A stretch of 64,000 bases of DNA from an uncultured Nostocoides sp. (GTDB taxonomy: Bacteria > Actinomycetota > Actinomycetes > Actinomycetales > Dermatophilaceae). The stretch covers positions 1 to 64,000 of the forward strand of contig CALMQX010000015.1 in NCBI GenBank assembly GCA_937873315.1, given 5' to 3'. The translations under genes and the position numbers were made by a program. Position 1 is the stretch's first letter. Each line of letters opens with the position of its first letter. The notes under the pieces were generated by a model. The model searched no databases. It saw nothing but the letters and a program-made list of their open reading frames with translations, and was not told the DNA's origin. This document shows, piece after piece, positions 1 through 7,880 of the stretch.

Positions 1-2364
1 CGGCAGAAGCTCATCGTCCAGCTCTACGACACCTTCTTCGCCACCGCCTTCAAGAAGACCGTCGACAAGCTCGGCATCGTCTACACACCGGTCGAGATCG
101 TCGACTTCATCCTCCGCTCGGCCGACGACGTGCTGCGCGAGCACTTCGGCCAGGGCCTGACCGACGAAGGCGTCCACATCCTCGACGGCTTCGTCGGCAC
201 CGGCACCTTCATCACCAGGCTGCTCCAGCTCGGGCTCATCGAGCCGAAGGACCTCGCCCGCAAGTACGCGCACGAGTTGCACGCCAACGAGATCCTGCTC
301 CTTGCCTACTACATCGCCGCGGTCAACATCGAGACGACCTACCAGGACCTGCGTGGCGAGCTCGGCGATCCTGGCGACTACGAGCCCTTCCCCGGACTGA
401 TCCTCACCGACACCTTCCAGTCGTGGGAGGAGGGGGACACCCTCGACACCACCGTCTTCGTCCAGAACAACGAGCGCCTCGAGCGACTCAAGGCCTTGGA
501 CATCCAGGTCATCGTGGGGAACCCGCCCTACTCGTCCGGCCAAGATTCCGCCAACGACGATAACGCCAACGAGGCCTACCCCACGCTCGACACCGCGATC
601 CGCGAAACGTATGCCGCGCGGTCGACGGCCACGAATAAGAACTCGCTGTACGACTCCTACATTCGGGCCATCAAGTGGGCCTCACTCCGGATTGCCCATC
701 GCGGTGTCGTCGCCTTCGTGACGAACGGCGGCTGGCTCGACTCCAACACCGCCGACGGCATGCGACTAAGCCTCGCTGAGGAGTGTAGCGACATTTACGT
801 ACTCAACCTGCGCGGGAATGGCCGGGTCGGCGGGGATGCCGGCCGCGCGGAGGGAAGGCCGGTCTTCGAGTTCTCGGGGTGGAACGCTAATGGATCAGAG
901 CGGAAGACTAGCAAGGGTGGTTCCCGAGCAACCATCGCGATAACCGTGCTTGTCCGAGATCCGAATCGGAAAGGTCCGGTTCGCATTCACTATTCTCAGG
1001 TTGAAGACGGACTTTCCGCAGGCCAGAAGTTGGCATCAGTTGAGGGGGCCCGTGCAGTCACACAGCTGAAGCCTCTGACAATGATTACGCCAAATGCCGC
1101 TGGCGACTGGATCCATCAGCGGCGCCAAGAGTTCTCCGAATTCGATTGTGTCAGCGAGATCTTCCAGGTCCCAAGTCAAGGAGTGACCACAAGCCGCGAC
1201 GTGTGGGTATACGCCTTCAGTCGCCCGGCGCTCATCCACCGCATGACGCACTTGATCACCAACTACAACTTGGCAGCTGCTGGCCAATACATTGAGGCAC
1301 CCTCGCAGTTGAGCTGGTCGCGTTCACTGCGGAATCGGGCGGCCGCCGGAGAACTGATCAGCGTTACCCAAGGCTCCGTTCGGCAGGCAACCTATCGACC
1401 GTTTACCAAAGTTCGCATGTATTACGACCCGCGGCTCAACGAGGTGCAGTCAAAAACTCGACGGATCCTGCCGCTCCCCAGCAGCCAGAACGCACTTATC
1501 TACACGGTCGGCCGAAACTCTGACGTTCCCTTTTCAGTGCTGGCGCTGGAAGAAACTCCTGACCTTCACGTCACCGGCGCTGGCTCCAGCGGATCAGTCT
1601 TCGCAAGGTGGCGGTACGAGAAGGTCGAGGCCGAGGAGGGGATGCTCAGTCTCGACACGCCATACGACAACGATGACGAGGTGCCCGACGGCTACCGCCG
1701 GATCGACAACATCACCGACCACGCGCTGACGACCTTCCGCGCGGCATACGGTGACCGCATCACCAAGGACGACATCTTCTTCTACGTCTACGGTCTGCTC
1801 CACTCCCCGGACTACCGCGAGACCTACGCCGCCGACCTCAAGAAGATGCTCCCCCGCATCCCGCTGGTGACGGACCCGTGGGCCTACGTCGAGGCCGGCC
1901 GCCGACTCTCCGAGCTGCACCTCGGCTACGAGTCGGTCGACCCCTATCCCCTTGCGGGACTGGACGATCCGGCGCCGACCGGCGACGCGGCATACGACCA
2001 CTTCCGCGTCGAAAAGATGACCTTCGCCAAGGTCCGCGATCCCGAGACCAAGAAGCTCGTGGCCGACCGCTCGACGGTCGTCTACAACTCACGGATCACT
2101 CTGAGCGGCATCCCGGAGGAGGCGTACCGCTACCAGCTCGGCAGCCGGTCGGCGATCGAATGGATCCTCGACCGGTACCAGGTCAAGGTCGACGGCGGTC
2201 CCAAGGGCTCCGGGATCGTCAACGACCCCAACGACTGGTCCCGCGAGGTCGGCGACCCGCGCTACATCATCGACCTGCTCGCCCGCATCGTCACGGTCAG
2301 CCTCGAGACGCTGAAGATCGTCGACGCACTCCCGCCACTCGATATCCGATCGGAGACAACATGA
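1..2364 (+). CDS. Type ISP restriction-modification enzyme, C-terminal part (5' end outside window)
   Basis: Distal part of a single-chain restriction-modification enzyme that combines nuclease, translocase, adenine methylase and target recognition. The frame is open from base 1, so the nuclease and helicase part lies to the left; 787 residues are visible. DGFVGTG at about residues 62-68 is the AdoMet-binding motif I, and NPPY at residue 174 is the catalytic motif IV of N6-adenine methylases. Motif I precedes IV, as in gamma-class enzymes. The C-terminal ~250 residues resemble the specificity domain of LlaBIII-like type ISP enzymes. The middle (about 850-1620), where target recognition should lie, is visibly richer in A+T than the DNA on both sides, which fits exchange of recognition domains by recombination. 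The stop overlaps the start of the next gene (ATGA at 2361), so the two are probably co-translated. Confidence 0.9.
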   Translation, partial: RQKLIVQLYDTFFATAFKKTVDKLGIVYTPVEIVDFILRSADDVLREHFGQGLTDEGVHILDGFVGTGTFITRLLQLGLIEPKDLARKYAHELHANEILLLAYYIAAVNIETTYQDLRGELGDPGDYEPFPGLILTDTFQSWEEGDTLDTTVFVQNNERLERLKALDIQVIVGNPPYSSGQDSANDDNANEAYPTLDTAIRETYAARSTATNKNSLYDSYIRAIKWASLRIAHRGVVAFVTNGGWLDSNTADGMRLSLAEECSDIYVLNLRGNGRVGGDAGRAEGRPVFEFSGWNANGSERKTSKGGSRATIAITVLVRDPNRKGPVRIHYSQVEDGLSAGQKLASVEGARAVTQLKPLTMITPNAAGDWIHQRRQEFSEFDCVSEIFQVPSQGVTTSRDVWVYAFSRPALIHRMTHLITNYNLAAAGQYIEAPSQLSWSRSLRNRAAAGELISVTQGSVRQATYRPFTKVRMYYDPRLNEVQSKTRRILPLPSSQNALIYTVGRNSDVPFSVLALEETPDLHVTGAGSSGSVFARWRYEKVEAEEGMLSLDTPYDNDDEVPDGYRRIDNITDHALTTFRAAYGDRITKDDIFFYVYGLLHSPDYRETYAADLKKMLPRIPLVTDPWAYVEAGRRLSELHLGYESVDPYPLAGLDDPAPTGDAAYDHFRVEKMTFAKVRDPETKKLVADRSTVVYNSRITLSGIPEEAYRYQLGSRSAIEWILDRYQVKVDGGPKGSGIVNDPNDWSREVGDPRYIIDLLARIVTVSLETLKIVDALPPLDIRSETT

Positions 2365-3401
2365 GCGCCGCATGGGTCGTCAGGGCAGGTCGGTACGGAG
2401 AGCGCGACGACTGGGCCTGGGAGACGGGGCACTCTGGCGGCGGGTGGATGGAAGTCCCGGATCTTTCACCGTTCACGACTCGGGCAGAGATCGAAGAGGT
2501 CATCGCCGAGACGTTCGGAACGGACTCTGCCGGCAAGGTTGCCGGCTACACGGGCCAGATGTGGGCACTCAGACACCGCATTCAGCCCGGTGACCTCCTC
2601 GTCCTCCCCATGAAAACGACTCGAGAGATCGCGCTGGGGCGAGTGACCGGCGGCTACCAGTACCTTTCGGATCAGGAGGATCCCAACTGTCGCCATGTCG
2701 TCGCGGTCGACTGGCAGAACCGCGTCCCCCGAGCGGTAGTCAAGCAGGACCTGCTCTACACGCTGGGGAGTGCCATCTCAATCTTCTCCCCCAGTCGCAA
2801 CAACGCTGTCGCCCGGCTCGAGCACCTGCTGGTTCACGGCGAGGACCCGGGTGCGCTGGGAGCAGGGACGACACCTTCGACTCCGACTCAGCACCCCGAG
2901 GACGTCGTCGACGACCCGGAGTCCAAGCCGAACGTGGCCGAGGTCGCGGCCGACCAGATCACCACTCGGATCGGGGAGGAGTTCTCCGGTCATGGTTTCG
3001 CCCACCTGGTGGCCGAGTTGCTCCGGGCCGAGGGCTTCGAAGTGGATGAGGCTCCGCCCGGGGCCGACGGCGGCATCGACATCACCGCAGGTCGAGGATT
3101 GCTCGGGCTTGAATCTCCGAAGGTGATCGTGCAGGTCAAGACCGGGCAGATCGGCTCCGAAGTCGTTGCTCAGCTCAACGGCCTCGTGAGCACGCATGGA
3201 GCCGACTACGGCCTCTTGGCGACGTGGACTGGCCTGAGCAAGCCGGCGCGGGATGCGGTGAAGCACCAGAGGTTCCGCGTGAAGGTGTGGGACTCCACGG
3301 ACGTCATCGATGCTCTCCAACGCAACTACGAGCGTCTGCCTGAGGACATCCGCGCTCGGGTCCCCCTCCAGCGGGTGTGGATGCTCCGCGACGAGAGCTG
3401 A
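2361..3401 (+). CDS. Mrr-type restriction endonuclease
   Basis: 346-residue protein. The C-terminal ~150 residues carry a PD-(D/E)XK nuclease core of the Mrr_cat type: a helix around HGFAHLVAELLRAEGF, then GADGGIDI and IVQVKTG, which supply the acidic residue and the E/Q-x-K pair. The N-terminal ~170 residues (WAWETGHSGGGW, then LPMKTTREIALGRVTGGY) look like the EVE/PUA-like recognition module often joined to Mrr nucleases; that part is inference. Mrr enzymes usually cut methylated or otherwise modified DNA. The ATG overlaps the stop of the type ISP gene by ATGA, so this may be an accessory nuclease of the same defence cassette. Start chosen because of that overlap; the same frame is open further upstream inside the preceding gene. 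Confidence 0.85.
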   Translation: MSAAWVVRAGRYGERDDWAWETGHSGGGWMEVPDLSPFTTRAEIEEVIAETFGTDSAGKVAGYTGQMWALRHRIQPGDLLVLPMKTTREIALGRVTGGYQYLSDQEDPNCRHVVAVDWQNRVPRAVVKQDLLYTLGSAISIFSPSRNNAVARLEHLLVHGEDPGALGAGTTPSTPTQHPEDVVDDPESKPNVAEVAADQITTRIGEEFSGHGFAHLVAELLRAEGFEVDEAPPGADGGIDITAGRGLLGLESPKVIVQVKTGQIGSEVVAQLNGLVSTHGADYGLLATWTGLSKPARDAVKHQRFRVKVWDSTDVIDALQRNYERLPEDIRARVPLQRVWMLRDES

Positions 3402-3478
3402 TGGCCGTATCGATTCTTGGCCAGCGTTGATCCTCCCGCCGCGATTGCTCGCTTTCGGATGACGAAGGAGGACTTGCC

Positions 3479-3670
3479 ATGACACTCAAGACCCATCGTC
3501 AGTTCGAAACCCTCGCCCGTGCCTCCGAGCGCACCGGACTCAGCACGAGGACCCTGCGCCGTCGCATCGCCGCCGGAGACCTCGTCGCCTACCGGAACGG
3601 TCCGCGCGTCATCCGTCTCGACCCGGATGACGTCGACCGGCTGATGATCCGCATACCCACGGCTGGATGA
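3479..3670 (+). CDS. Small helix-turn-helix protein, excisionase-like
   Basis: 63-residue basic protein with a MerR/excisionase-type winged helix: LARASERTGLSTRTLRRRI followed by the wing AGDLVAYRNG and RLDPDDVDRLM. Such proteins act as recombination directionality factors or as small regulators. The start is supported by a strong Shine-Dalgarno stretch, AAGGAGG at 3465-3471, eight bases upstream. It lies in the same island as the tyrosine integrase at 4680-5825, so an excision role is plausible, but it is separated from the integrase by the NYN gene and is transcribed in the opposite direction. A plain regulator of the NYN gene is the alternative. Confidence 0.65.
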   Translation: MTLKTHRQFETLARASERTGLSTRTLRRRIAAGDLVAYRNGPRVIRLDPDDVDRLMIRIPTAG

Positions 3671-3741
3671 TGCGCTTACGGCACGGTGTGTGATGTTCGC
3701 GTCCGGCCAGCCATGTCACTGCGAGTTGAAATAGTTCACTT

Positions 3742-4473
3742 ATGCGCGTGGGGATCTACATCGATGGCTACAACCTCTATTACGGCGGCCGAGGCATCTG
3801 CGGCCGCGGTGTCGCCGGATGGCGGTGGCTCGACCTGCGCGCAATGCTGGAGTCCGTCATCGCCGCGCAGTCGCCATGGTCGGCAGTGGTCGGCAGTCGT
3901 GTGGTGTTCTGCACAGCGAGGATCCGCGGTCGTGACAACGTCAGCAGCCAACGCGACCAGGACACTTATCTGAGAGCGTTGGTCCAACATGGTGCCGTGG
4001 ACGTGATCGAGTACGGGAACTACGTGGCACGGACAGCCACGGCTCCGCTGGCCACGGCTGATCGCCGCGGCCGACCCGTCCTCACCGAGGCGAACTGGCC
4101 CCTGATGGTTCGAAACGCGCAAGGGTCCGACGTTCCCCATGCGACCTTCATGGCCTCCGTGGCACGGCGCGAAGAGAAGGGCAGCGATGTCAACGTCGCA
4201 AGTCACATGCTGGTCGACGTCCTCGGCGGCTCCGTCGACGCTGCCGTCGTCATCAGCAATGACAGTGACCTCAAGATGCCCGTTGACGTTGTCCGTCAGC
4301 ACGTGCCGCTGGGGCTGATCAACCCGACGAAGGGCTATCCCGCGGGGGCTCTGAACGCTGACTCCACGACTGGAGTCGGCGCCCACTGGTGGTACCAGCT
4401 CACGGCTTCGGATTTCACGAACCACCAGATGCCGACCACGGTAGGCCGACTCAGCAGACCTATCGGCTGGTGA
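3742..4473 (+). CDS. NYN-domain (PIN-like) protein
   Basis: 243-residue protein of the NYN/LabA (DUF88) group, a PIN-like fold with metal-dependent ribonuclease potential. Acidic motifs sit in the expected order: [10 protein letters not shown] near the N terminus (first Asp plus Asn), [14 protein letters not shown] near residue 152, and [12 protein letters not shown] near residue 172. No membrane segment or signal peptide is visible. It follows the small HTH gene by 71 bp and ends just before a hairpin. In a cargo island that already carries restriction genes, a defence or RNA-decay role is reasonable but unproven. Its target cannot be read from the sequence. Confidence 0.75.
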   Translation: MRVGIYIDGYNLYYGGRGICGRGVAGWRWLDLRAMLESVIAAQSPWSAVVGSRVVFCTARIRGRDNVSSQRDQDTYLRALVQHGAVDVIEYGNYVARTATAPLATADRRGRPVLTEANWPLMVRNAQGSDVPHATFMASVARREEKGSDVNVASHMLVDVLGGSVDAAVVISNDSDLKMPVDVVRQHVPLGLINPTKGYPAGALNADSTTGVGAHWWYQLTASDFTNHQMPTTVGRLSRPIGW

Positions 4474-4483
4474 TACGAAAAAA

Positions 4484-4504
4484 CCCGGCCCCAGAGGGGC
4501 CGGG
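4484..4504 (-). terminator. Rho-independent terminator behind the integrase
   Basis: Perfect 9-bp stem CCCGGCCCC / GGGGCCGGG with loop AGA. On the minus strand it is followed by six T residues (A tract at 4478-4483 on the plus strand), which is the canonical order for terminating leftward transcription from the integrase. The stem also sits 10 bp past the NYN stop codon, so it may stop transcription from both sides, although no T tract exists on the plus side. Confidence 0.75.
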
Positions 4505-4623
4505 CGGTATGGGGCAACTCTACACCCCCGCGCGCGCCGCCGGCGGCCGCTTGCCCCTACGATCGGTGGCGAAGACCCCGGAACGATCCCTGGCGGAAGC
4601 CACATCGCCGGGGTTTCGTCACT

Positions 4624-4691
4624 CGTGGGCGCTAGGCTCACAGTGGCACGCCACGCATAGCGCCCGAAGGGCTGTGAGCCTAGCGCCCACG
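4624..4691. repeat. Perfect 20-bp inverted repeat spanning the integrase stop codon
   Basis: Arms at 4624-4643 and 4672-4691 are exact reverse complements (left arm begins CGTGGGCGCTAGG), with 28 bp between them. The right arm contains the integrase stop codon (4680-4682, minus strand), so the structure is formed partly by coding sequence. It lies 120 bp before the T-tailed terminator and could be a second termination hairpin, a recombinase binding site or an mRNA 3' stabiliser. Confidence 0.85.
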
Positions 4692-5825
4692 ACCTTCACG
4701 CTGCTTCGCCCACTTCTTGGCAGCCTTGGACATCCGGGCCGCGATCTCGGCGTCCCTCCCCCGTGCAACGTGTTGGTAGCGCAGCGCCATCTGCGGAGTG
4801 GAGTGCCCGATCCTCGCCATGAGTTCGGCAAGAGTCGCGCCCGACTGTGCCGCGAGAACGGCTCCGGTATGCCGCAGGTCGTGCACGCGCAGGTCGGGGC
4901 GGCCAGCGGCCAACCGAGCCTTCAACCAGTGTCGTCGCAGCGTATTCGTGTGCACCTGCACATCGGGATCTTTGACGGACGGGAAGAGCAGCGCTTCGCG
5001 ACCGAGCGCGACATGCTCCTTGAGATGCTGCTCGAGGATCGGCAACAGGTGTGGAGGCACCGCGATGTCCCGGACCCCCGCGATGTTCTTCGGTTTGCCG
5101 ACGGTGACCTCCTTGCCGACGCGGACGACTCCGCGCTTGACGTGGATGGTCTTGGCCTTGAGATCAACGTCCTTGCGACGAAGTTCCGAGACCTCACCGA
5201 ACCGGAGGCCACACCACGCGCCGATGAGCACCAGGGCGCGATACGGCGCAGGGATCTTTTCCAGCAGCACCTCGAGCTCGCCAAGGGTGGCCGGCTCGAT
5301 CGACCGGACGCGCTTGGCCGAACCAGCGCCGCGCACTCGGCAGGGGTTTGAGGCAAGGATCTCGTCGGTGACCGCTGTCGACAGAATCGAGCGCAACAGG
5401 CTGTAGGTGTGCGCCCGCTGGGTCGGTCGGCTCGAATCCAAGCCGCTGTGCCACGTCCTCACCACTTGCGGGGTGATATCCCGAAGGGACACGTCCCCGA
5501 AGGCGGGCAGGATGAACCGATCGAGGAGTCGCCGATACAGCGCCCTGGTCCGCGGCTTGAGCTCCCTCTGCTCGAGCCACGCCTCGGCATAGGGCCCGAA
5601 CATCTCCGTCGACCGCACGACCTTGGCGCGCCGTGACTTGGTCGGCGACCACTCGTCGTTCTGCATGAGTCGGCGTTCTGAAGCGAGCCAGGCCTCGGCG
5701 TCGACCTTGGCGTCGAAGGTCGACGGAGCCCGATGGAAGGCTTGGTCGGGCCCCATGTAGTAGGCCTGCCAGCGGCCGTTGGCTCGCTTGCGGATGGTCC
5801 CGAAGTCCCGCTTCGCCCTCGTCAT
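4680..5825 (-). CDS. Tyrosine recombinase/integrase of the island
   Basis: 381-residue phage-type integrase. The N-terminal arm-binding and SAM-like core-binding domains are followed by the catalytic domain with GAWCGLRFGEVSEL (first catalytic Arg), HDLRHTGA (HxxR), GHSTPQMALRYQH (second His and tyrosine nucleophile). The start ATG at 5825 gives the usual MTRAKRDFGTIRKR beginning; a GTG at 5855 in the same frame is possible. It lies about 160 bp from the displaced tRNA-Pro end, as expected for an integrase next to its attachment site. A T-tailed hairpin at 4484-4504 terminates it. All catalytic residues are present, so the enzyme could be active. Confidence 0.9.
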   Translation of the reverse strand: MTRAKRDFGTIRKRANGRWQAYYMGPDQAFHRAPSTFDAKVDAEAWLASERRLMQNDEWSPTKSRRAKVVRSTEMFGPYAEAWLEQRELKPRTRALYRRLLDRFILPAFGDVSLRDITPQVVRTWHSGLDSSRPTQRAHTYSLLRSILSTAVTDEILASNPCRVRGAGSAKRVRSIEPATLGELEVLLEKIPAPYRALVLIGAWCGLRFGEVSELRRKDVDLKAKTIHVKRGVVRVGKEVTVGKPKNIAGVRDIAVPPHLLPILEQHLKEHVALGREALLFPSVKDPDVQVHTNTLRRHWLKARLAAGRPDLRVHDLRHTGAVLAAQSGATLAELMARIGHSTPQMALRYQHVARGRDAEIAARMSKAAKKWAKQREGRGR

Positions 5826-5837
5826 CGCGTGCCACCA

Positions 5838-5955
5838 GCGGACACGAGTGGACACAACTGGGGCATAACTGGGGACATTTCGTGTCCGCTTGTGCCCTGT
5901 CCTCTCACGCGCTAGATTCTAGATCACCGCAGGTCAGATGCCTACGGTGCAGGTC
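5838..5955. promoter_or_regulatory. Repeat-rich region upstream of the integrase (candidate arm sites)
   Basis: Between the integrase start and the attachment site there are several short repeats. GCGGACACGA (5838-5847) and TCGTGTCCGC (5880-5889) are a perfect 10-bp inverted pair. AACTGGGG occurs twice in direct orientation between them (5856 and 5868). GCAGGTC occurs twice, 20 bp apart (5929 and 5949). Phage-type integrases bind such arm sites next to the core site, and they may also autoregulate there. Function is inferred from position only. Confidence 0.5.
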
Positions 5956-5986
5956 GAAGCACTACAGCCAAGTAGGCGCGTGAACA

Positions 5987-6010
5987 GTTCAAATCCTGTC
6001 ACCCCGACCA
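5987..6010 (+). other. Attachment site: displaced 3' end of a tRNA-Pro gene
   Basis: The sequence GTTCAAATCCTGTCACC and the following CCGACCA match the T-loop, 3' T-stem, acceptor strand and CCA of bacterial tRNA-Pro, whose 5' acceptor strand would be CGGGGTG. No 5' half is present: the upstream bases cannot form the D arm or the anticodon arm, and the 5' T-stem is mismatched. This is what integration into the 3' end of a tRNA leaves at the far end of an element. The intact tRNA-Pro should therefore lie beyond the left edge of the window, at the other end of the island. Confidence 0.8.
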
Positions 6011-6057
6011 TGAGGTTTTGCTCTCATCGAGAGCAACCACGAACTCGAGCGCTGGGG

Positions 6058-7038
6058 TCACACCAGGCCCAGGGCGACCAGAGGTGTAACGGTCGCCGCG
6101 AGTTCGGCATCGCGCGGGTCGATGCCCGCATGCGTCACCGACCACGCCACGCAGTCGGCCAGGGTGGCGGTGCTCCCGGCGATAGACCCCGTTGCCTCAG
6201 TCCGGGCGATTCCTCCAGCCACCCTGACCGCCAGCGAGCCTAATCGATAGGACCCATCGCCCAGCCCCGTGGCGGCCATGGCATCAGAGACCAGGGCGAT
6301 CGCGTGCGGTCCGAGCAGATCGAACACCATCCGGGTCGTCTCCGCCGCCACGTGCACACCATCGGCAATGAGTTCGACAATCGCCTCGCCGCGCCGCGCC
6401 GCGGACAGCGCAGCCGCCACCGGGCCACCGGCACGATGGTGCAAGGGGGGCATCCCATTGAAGAGGTGCGTGACCAAAGCGGGCGCCCCCTGCGCGTCGG
6501 CGATCGTCCTCAATGCTCGGTCCACCACGTGGGCATCGGCATTGGTGTGGCCGATAGCAGGGCGGATTCCGAACTGAAGGCACGCGCGAACCAACGCCAG
6601 GGATCCCGGCAACTCGGGAGCGTAGGTGAGCTGGCGAATCGCCCCTGGTGCGCCATGGGAAGCCGCCGTATCGGCCAGTCGTTCGACCAGAGCGACCTGC
6701 GGCAGCAACAGTAGGGCGGGATCATGCGCGCCACAACGCTCATGGCTAATGAAGGGGCCTTCGAGGTGAATGCCGGCGAGCGTGCCGTCGGCAACGAGCG
6801 GCGCAAGGACCCGCACCTGCGCTTCGAGGTGTGCGGCCGGGGCAGTGACCAGACTGGCCACAAGCCGGGTCACCCCCGCGGCATGATGATGAGCAGCAGC
6901 CCGCCTCGAACCTTCGCTGTCATCACCAAACTGAGCGCCCAGCGCACCGTGGCAGTGAATGTCGACCAGGCCTGTCGGCTGTGCGGTGGTCCCGTCCGCC
7001 AACGCCGCCACCGCCACCTCCAACTCCCTGTCGGTCAC
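6058..7038 (-). CDS. nagA: N-acetylhexosamine-6-phosphate deacetylase (NagA/AgaA family)
   Basis: 326-residue cytosolic amidohydrolase that removes acetate from GlcNAc-6-phosphate or GalNAc-6-phosphate. Family motifs are present in order: VDIHCHGALG (metal-binding HxH), HLEGPF (metal Glu), IGHTNADA, THLFNGMPP, ELIADGVHV and VSDAMAATG (catalytic Asp). It is about 50 residues shorter than typical NagA because most of the N-terminal beta domain is missing; the GTG start at 7038 lies only 20 bp from the permease stop, leaving no room for it. It is the last gene of a leftward operon with the importer genes. Given the aldolase and kinase across the divergent promoter, GalNAc-6-phosphate is the likelier substrate. 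Confidence 0.85.
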   Translation of the reverse strand: MTDRELEVAVAALADGTTAQPTGLVDIHCHGALGAQFGDDSEGSRRAAAHHHAAGVTRLVASLVTAPAAHLEAQVRVLAPLVADGTLAGIHLEGPFISHERCGAHDPALLLLPQVALVERLADTAASHGAPGAIRQLTYAPELPGSLALVRACLQFGIRPAIGHTNADAHVVDRALRTIADAQGAPALVTHLFNGMPPLHHRAGGPVAAALSAARRGEAIVELIADGVHVAAETTRMVFDLLGPHAIALVSDAMAATGLGDGSYRLGSLAVRVAGGIARTEATGSIAGSTATLADCVAWSVTHAGIDPRDAELAATVTPLVALGLV

Positions 7039-7058
7039 CAGCGTCCCTCATTCCCTGC

Positions 7059-7880
7059 CTATTTGACACTGCCTGCGGTGAGACCGCCAACCAGGTGCTT
7101 CTCGATGAAGGCGAAGAGAATGACCACCGGCACCACGGCGATCACTGAAGCAGCGAAGAGTTGATCCCAGTGCTGTTCGTATCCAGTCACATAGGAGCGA
7201 AAGCCCACAGTCAGTGGCTTCTTGTCATCGTCAATCATCAAGGTCAGCGCGACGACGTATTCGTTCCAGGCGGCGATGAAGGTGAAGATGGTCGCCGTGA
7301 CCAGGCCCGGCAGGGTTAGCGGAAGCATGATGCGGCGCAGCGACTGCCACCGTGTTACCCCGTCGAGTGCGGCGGCCTCCTCTACCTCGATGGGAATGGA
7401 GGCAAAGAAGCCGTGCAAGATCCAGATGGCGAACGCCAGGTTGAAGGCCGCATTGGTGAGGATCAGGGCGGCATACGTGTTGATCAGACTCAGCTCGAAG
7501 AACTCACGGTAGAGCCCGACCACAAGGGATGTCGGCGCGAACATCTGCGTGACCAGAACCAGGAGGAGAAATGCCGTGCGACCTGGGAATCGATGCCGAG
7601 CCGTCATATAGGCCGCGGGGATCGCCACGAGGATCACGACAATGGTGGATCCCAGAGACACCGTCAGCGAGGTCTTCAACCATTCGACGAAACGACCATC
7701 GCCAAGGACCTGACCGTAGGTATCCCACTGCCATTCGCGAGGCAAGAAGGATGGCGGTGTCGCTTTCACGTCTGTGGACGTTCGCAATGAGCCAAGAACC
7801 ATCACGACATAGGGCGCGAGGAAGAGCAGACCCAACACTGCCCCCGACAGTGTGAGGCGCCAAGGGTGTCGTGAGGTCAC
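7059..7880 (-). CDS. Sugar ABC transporter permease, MalG type
   Basis: 273-residue inner-membrane permease of a CUT1 importer. It has an N-terminal transmembrane helix (LSGAVLGLLFLAPYVVMVLG), further helices, and the EAA loop around EEAAALDGVTRWQSLRRIML that docks the ATPase. The GTG start at 7880 is preferred over an in-frame ATG at 7898 because a GAGGAG ribosome site sits just upstream and because GTGA overlaps the stop of the MalF-type partner. No ATP-binding subunit lies in the locus, which is usual for actinobacterial CUT1 systems that share one ATPase (MsiK). Confidence 0.88.
   Translation of the reverse strand: MTSRHPWRLTLSGAVLGLLFLAPYVVMVLGSLRTSTDVKATPPSFLPREWQWDTYGQVLGDGRFVEWLKTSLTVSLGSTIVVILVAIPAAYMTARHRFPGRTAFLLLVLVTQMFAPTSLVVGLYREFFELSLINTYAALILTNAAFNLAFAIWILHGFFASIPIEVEEAAALDGVTRWQSLRRIMLPLTLPGLVTATIFTFIAAWNEYVVALTLMIDDDKKPLTVGFRSYVTGYEQHWDQLFAASVIAVVPVVILFAFIEKHLVGGLTAGSVK

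Noticed and set aside
5960-6010. Complete tRNA gene at the island border
   Set aside because: Only the T-loop, 3' T-stem, acceptor strand and CCA are present; no D arm or anticodon arm can be formed from the upstream bases.
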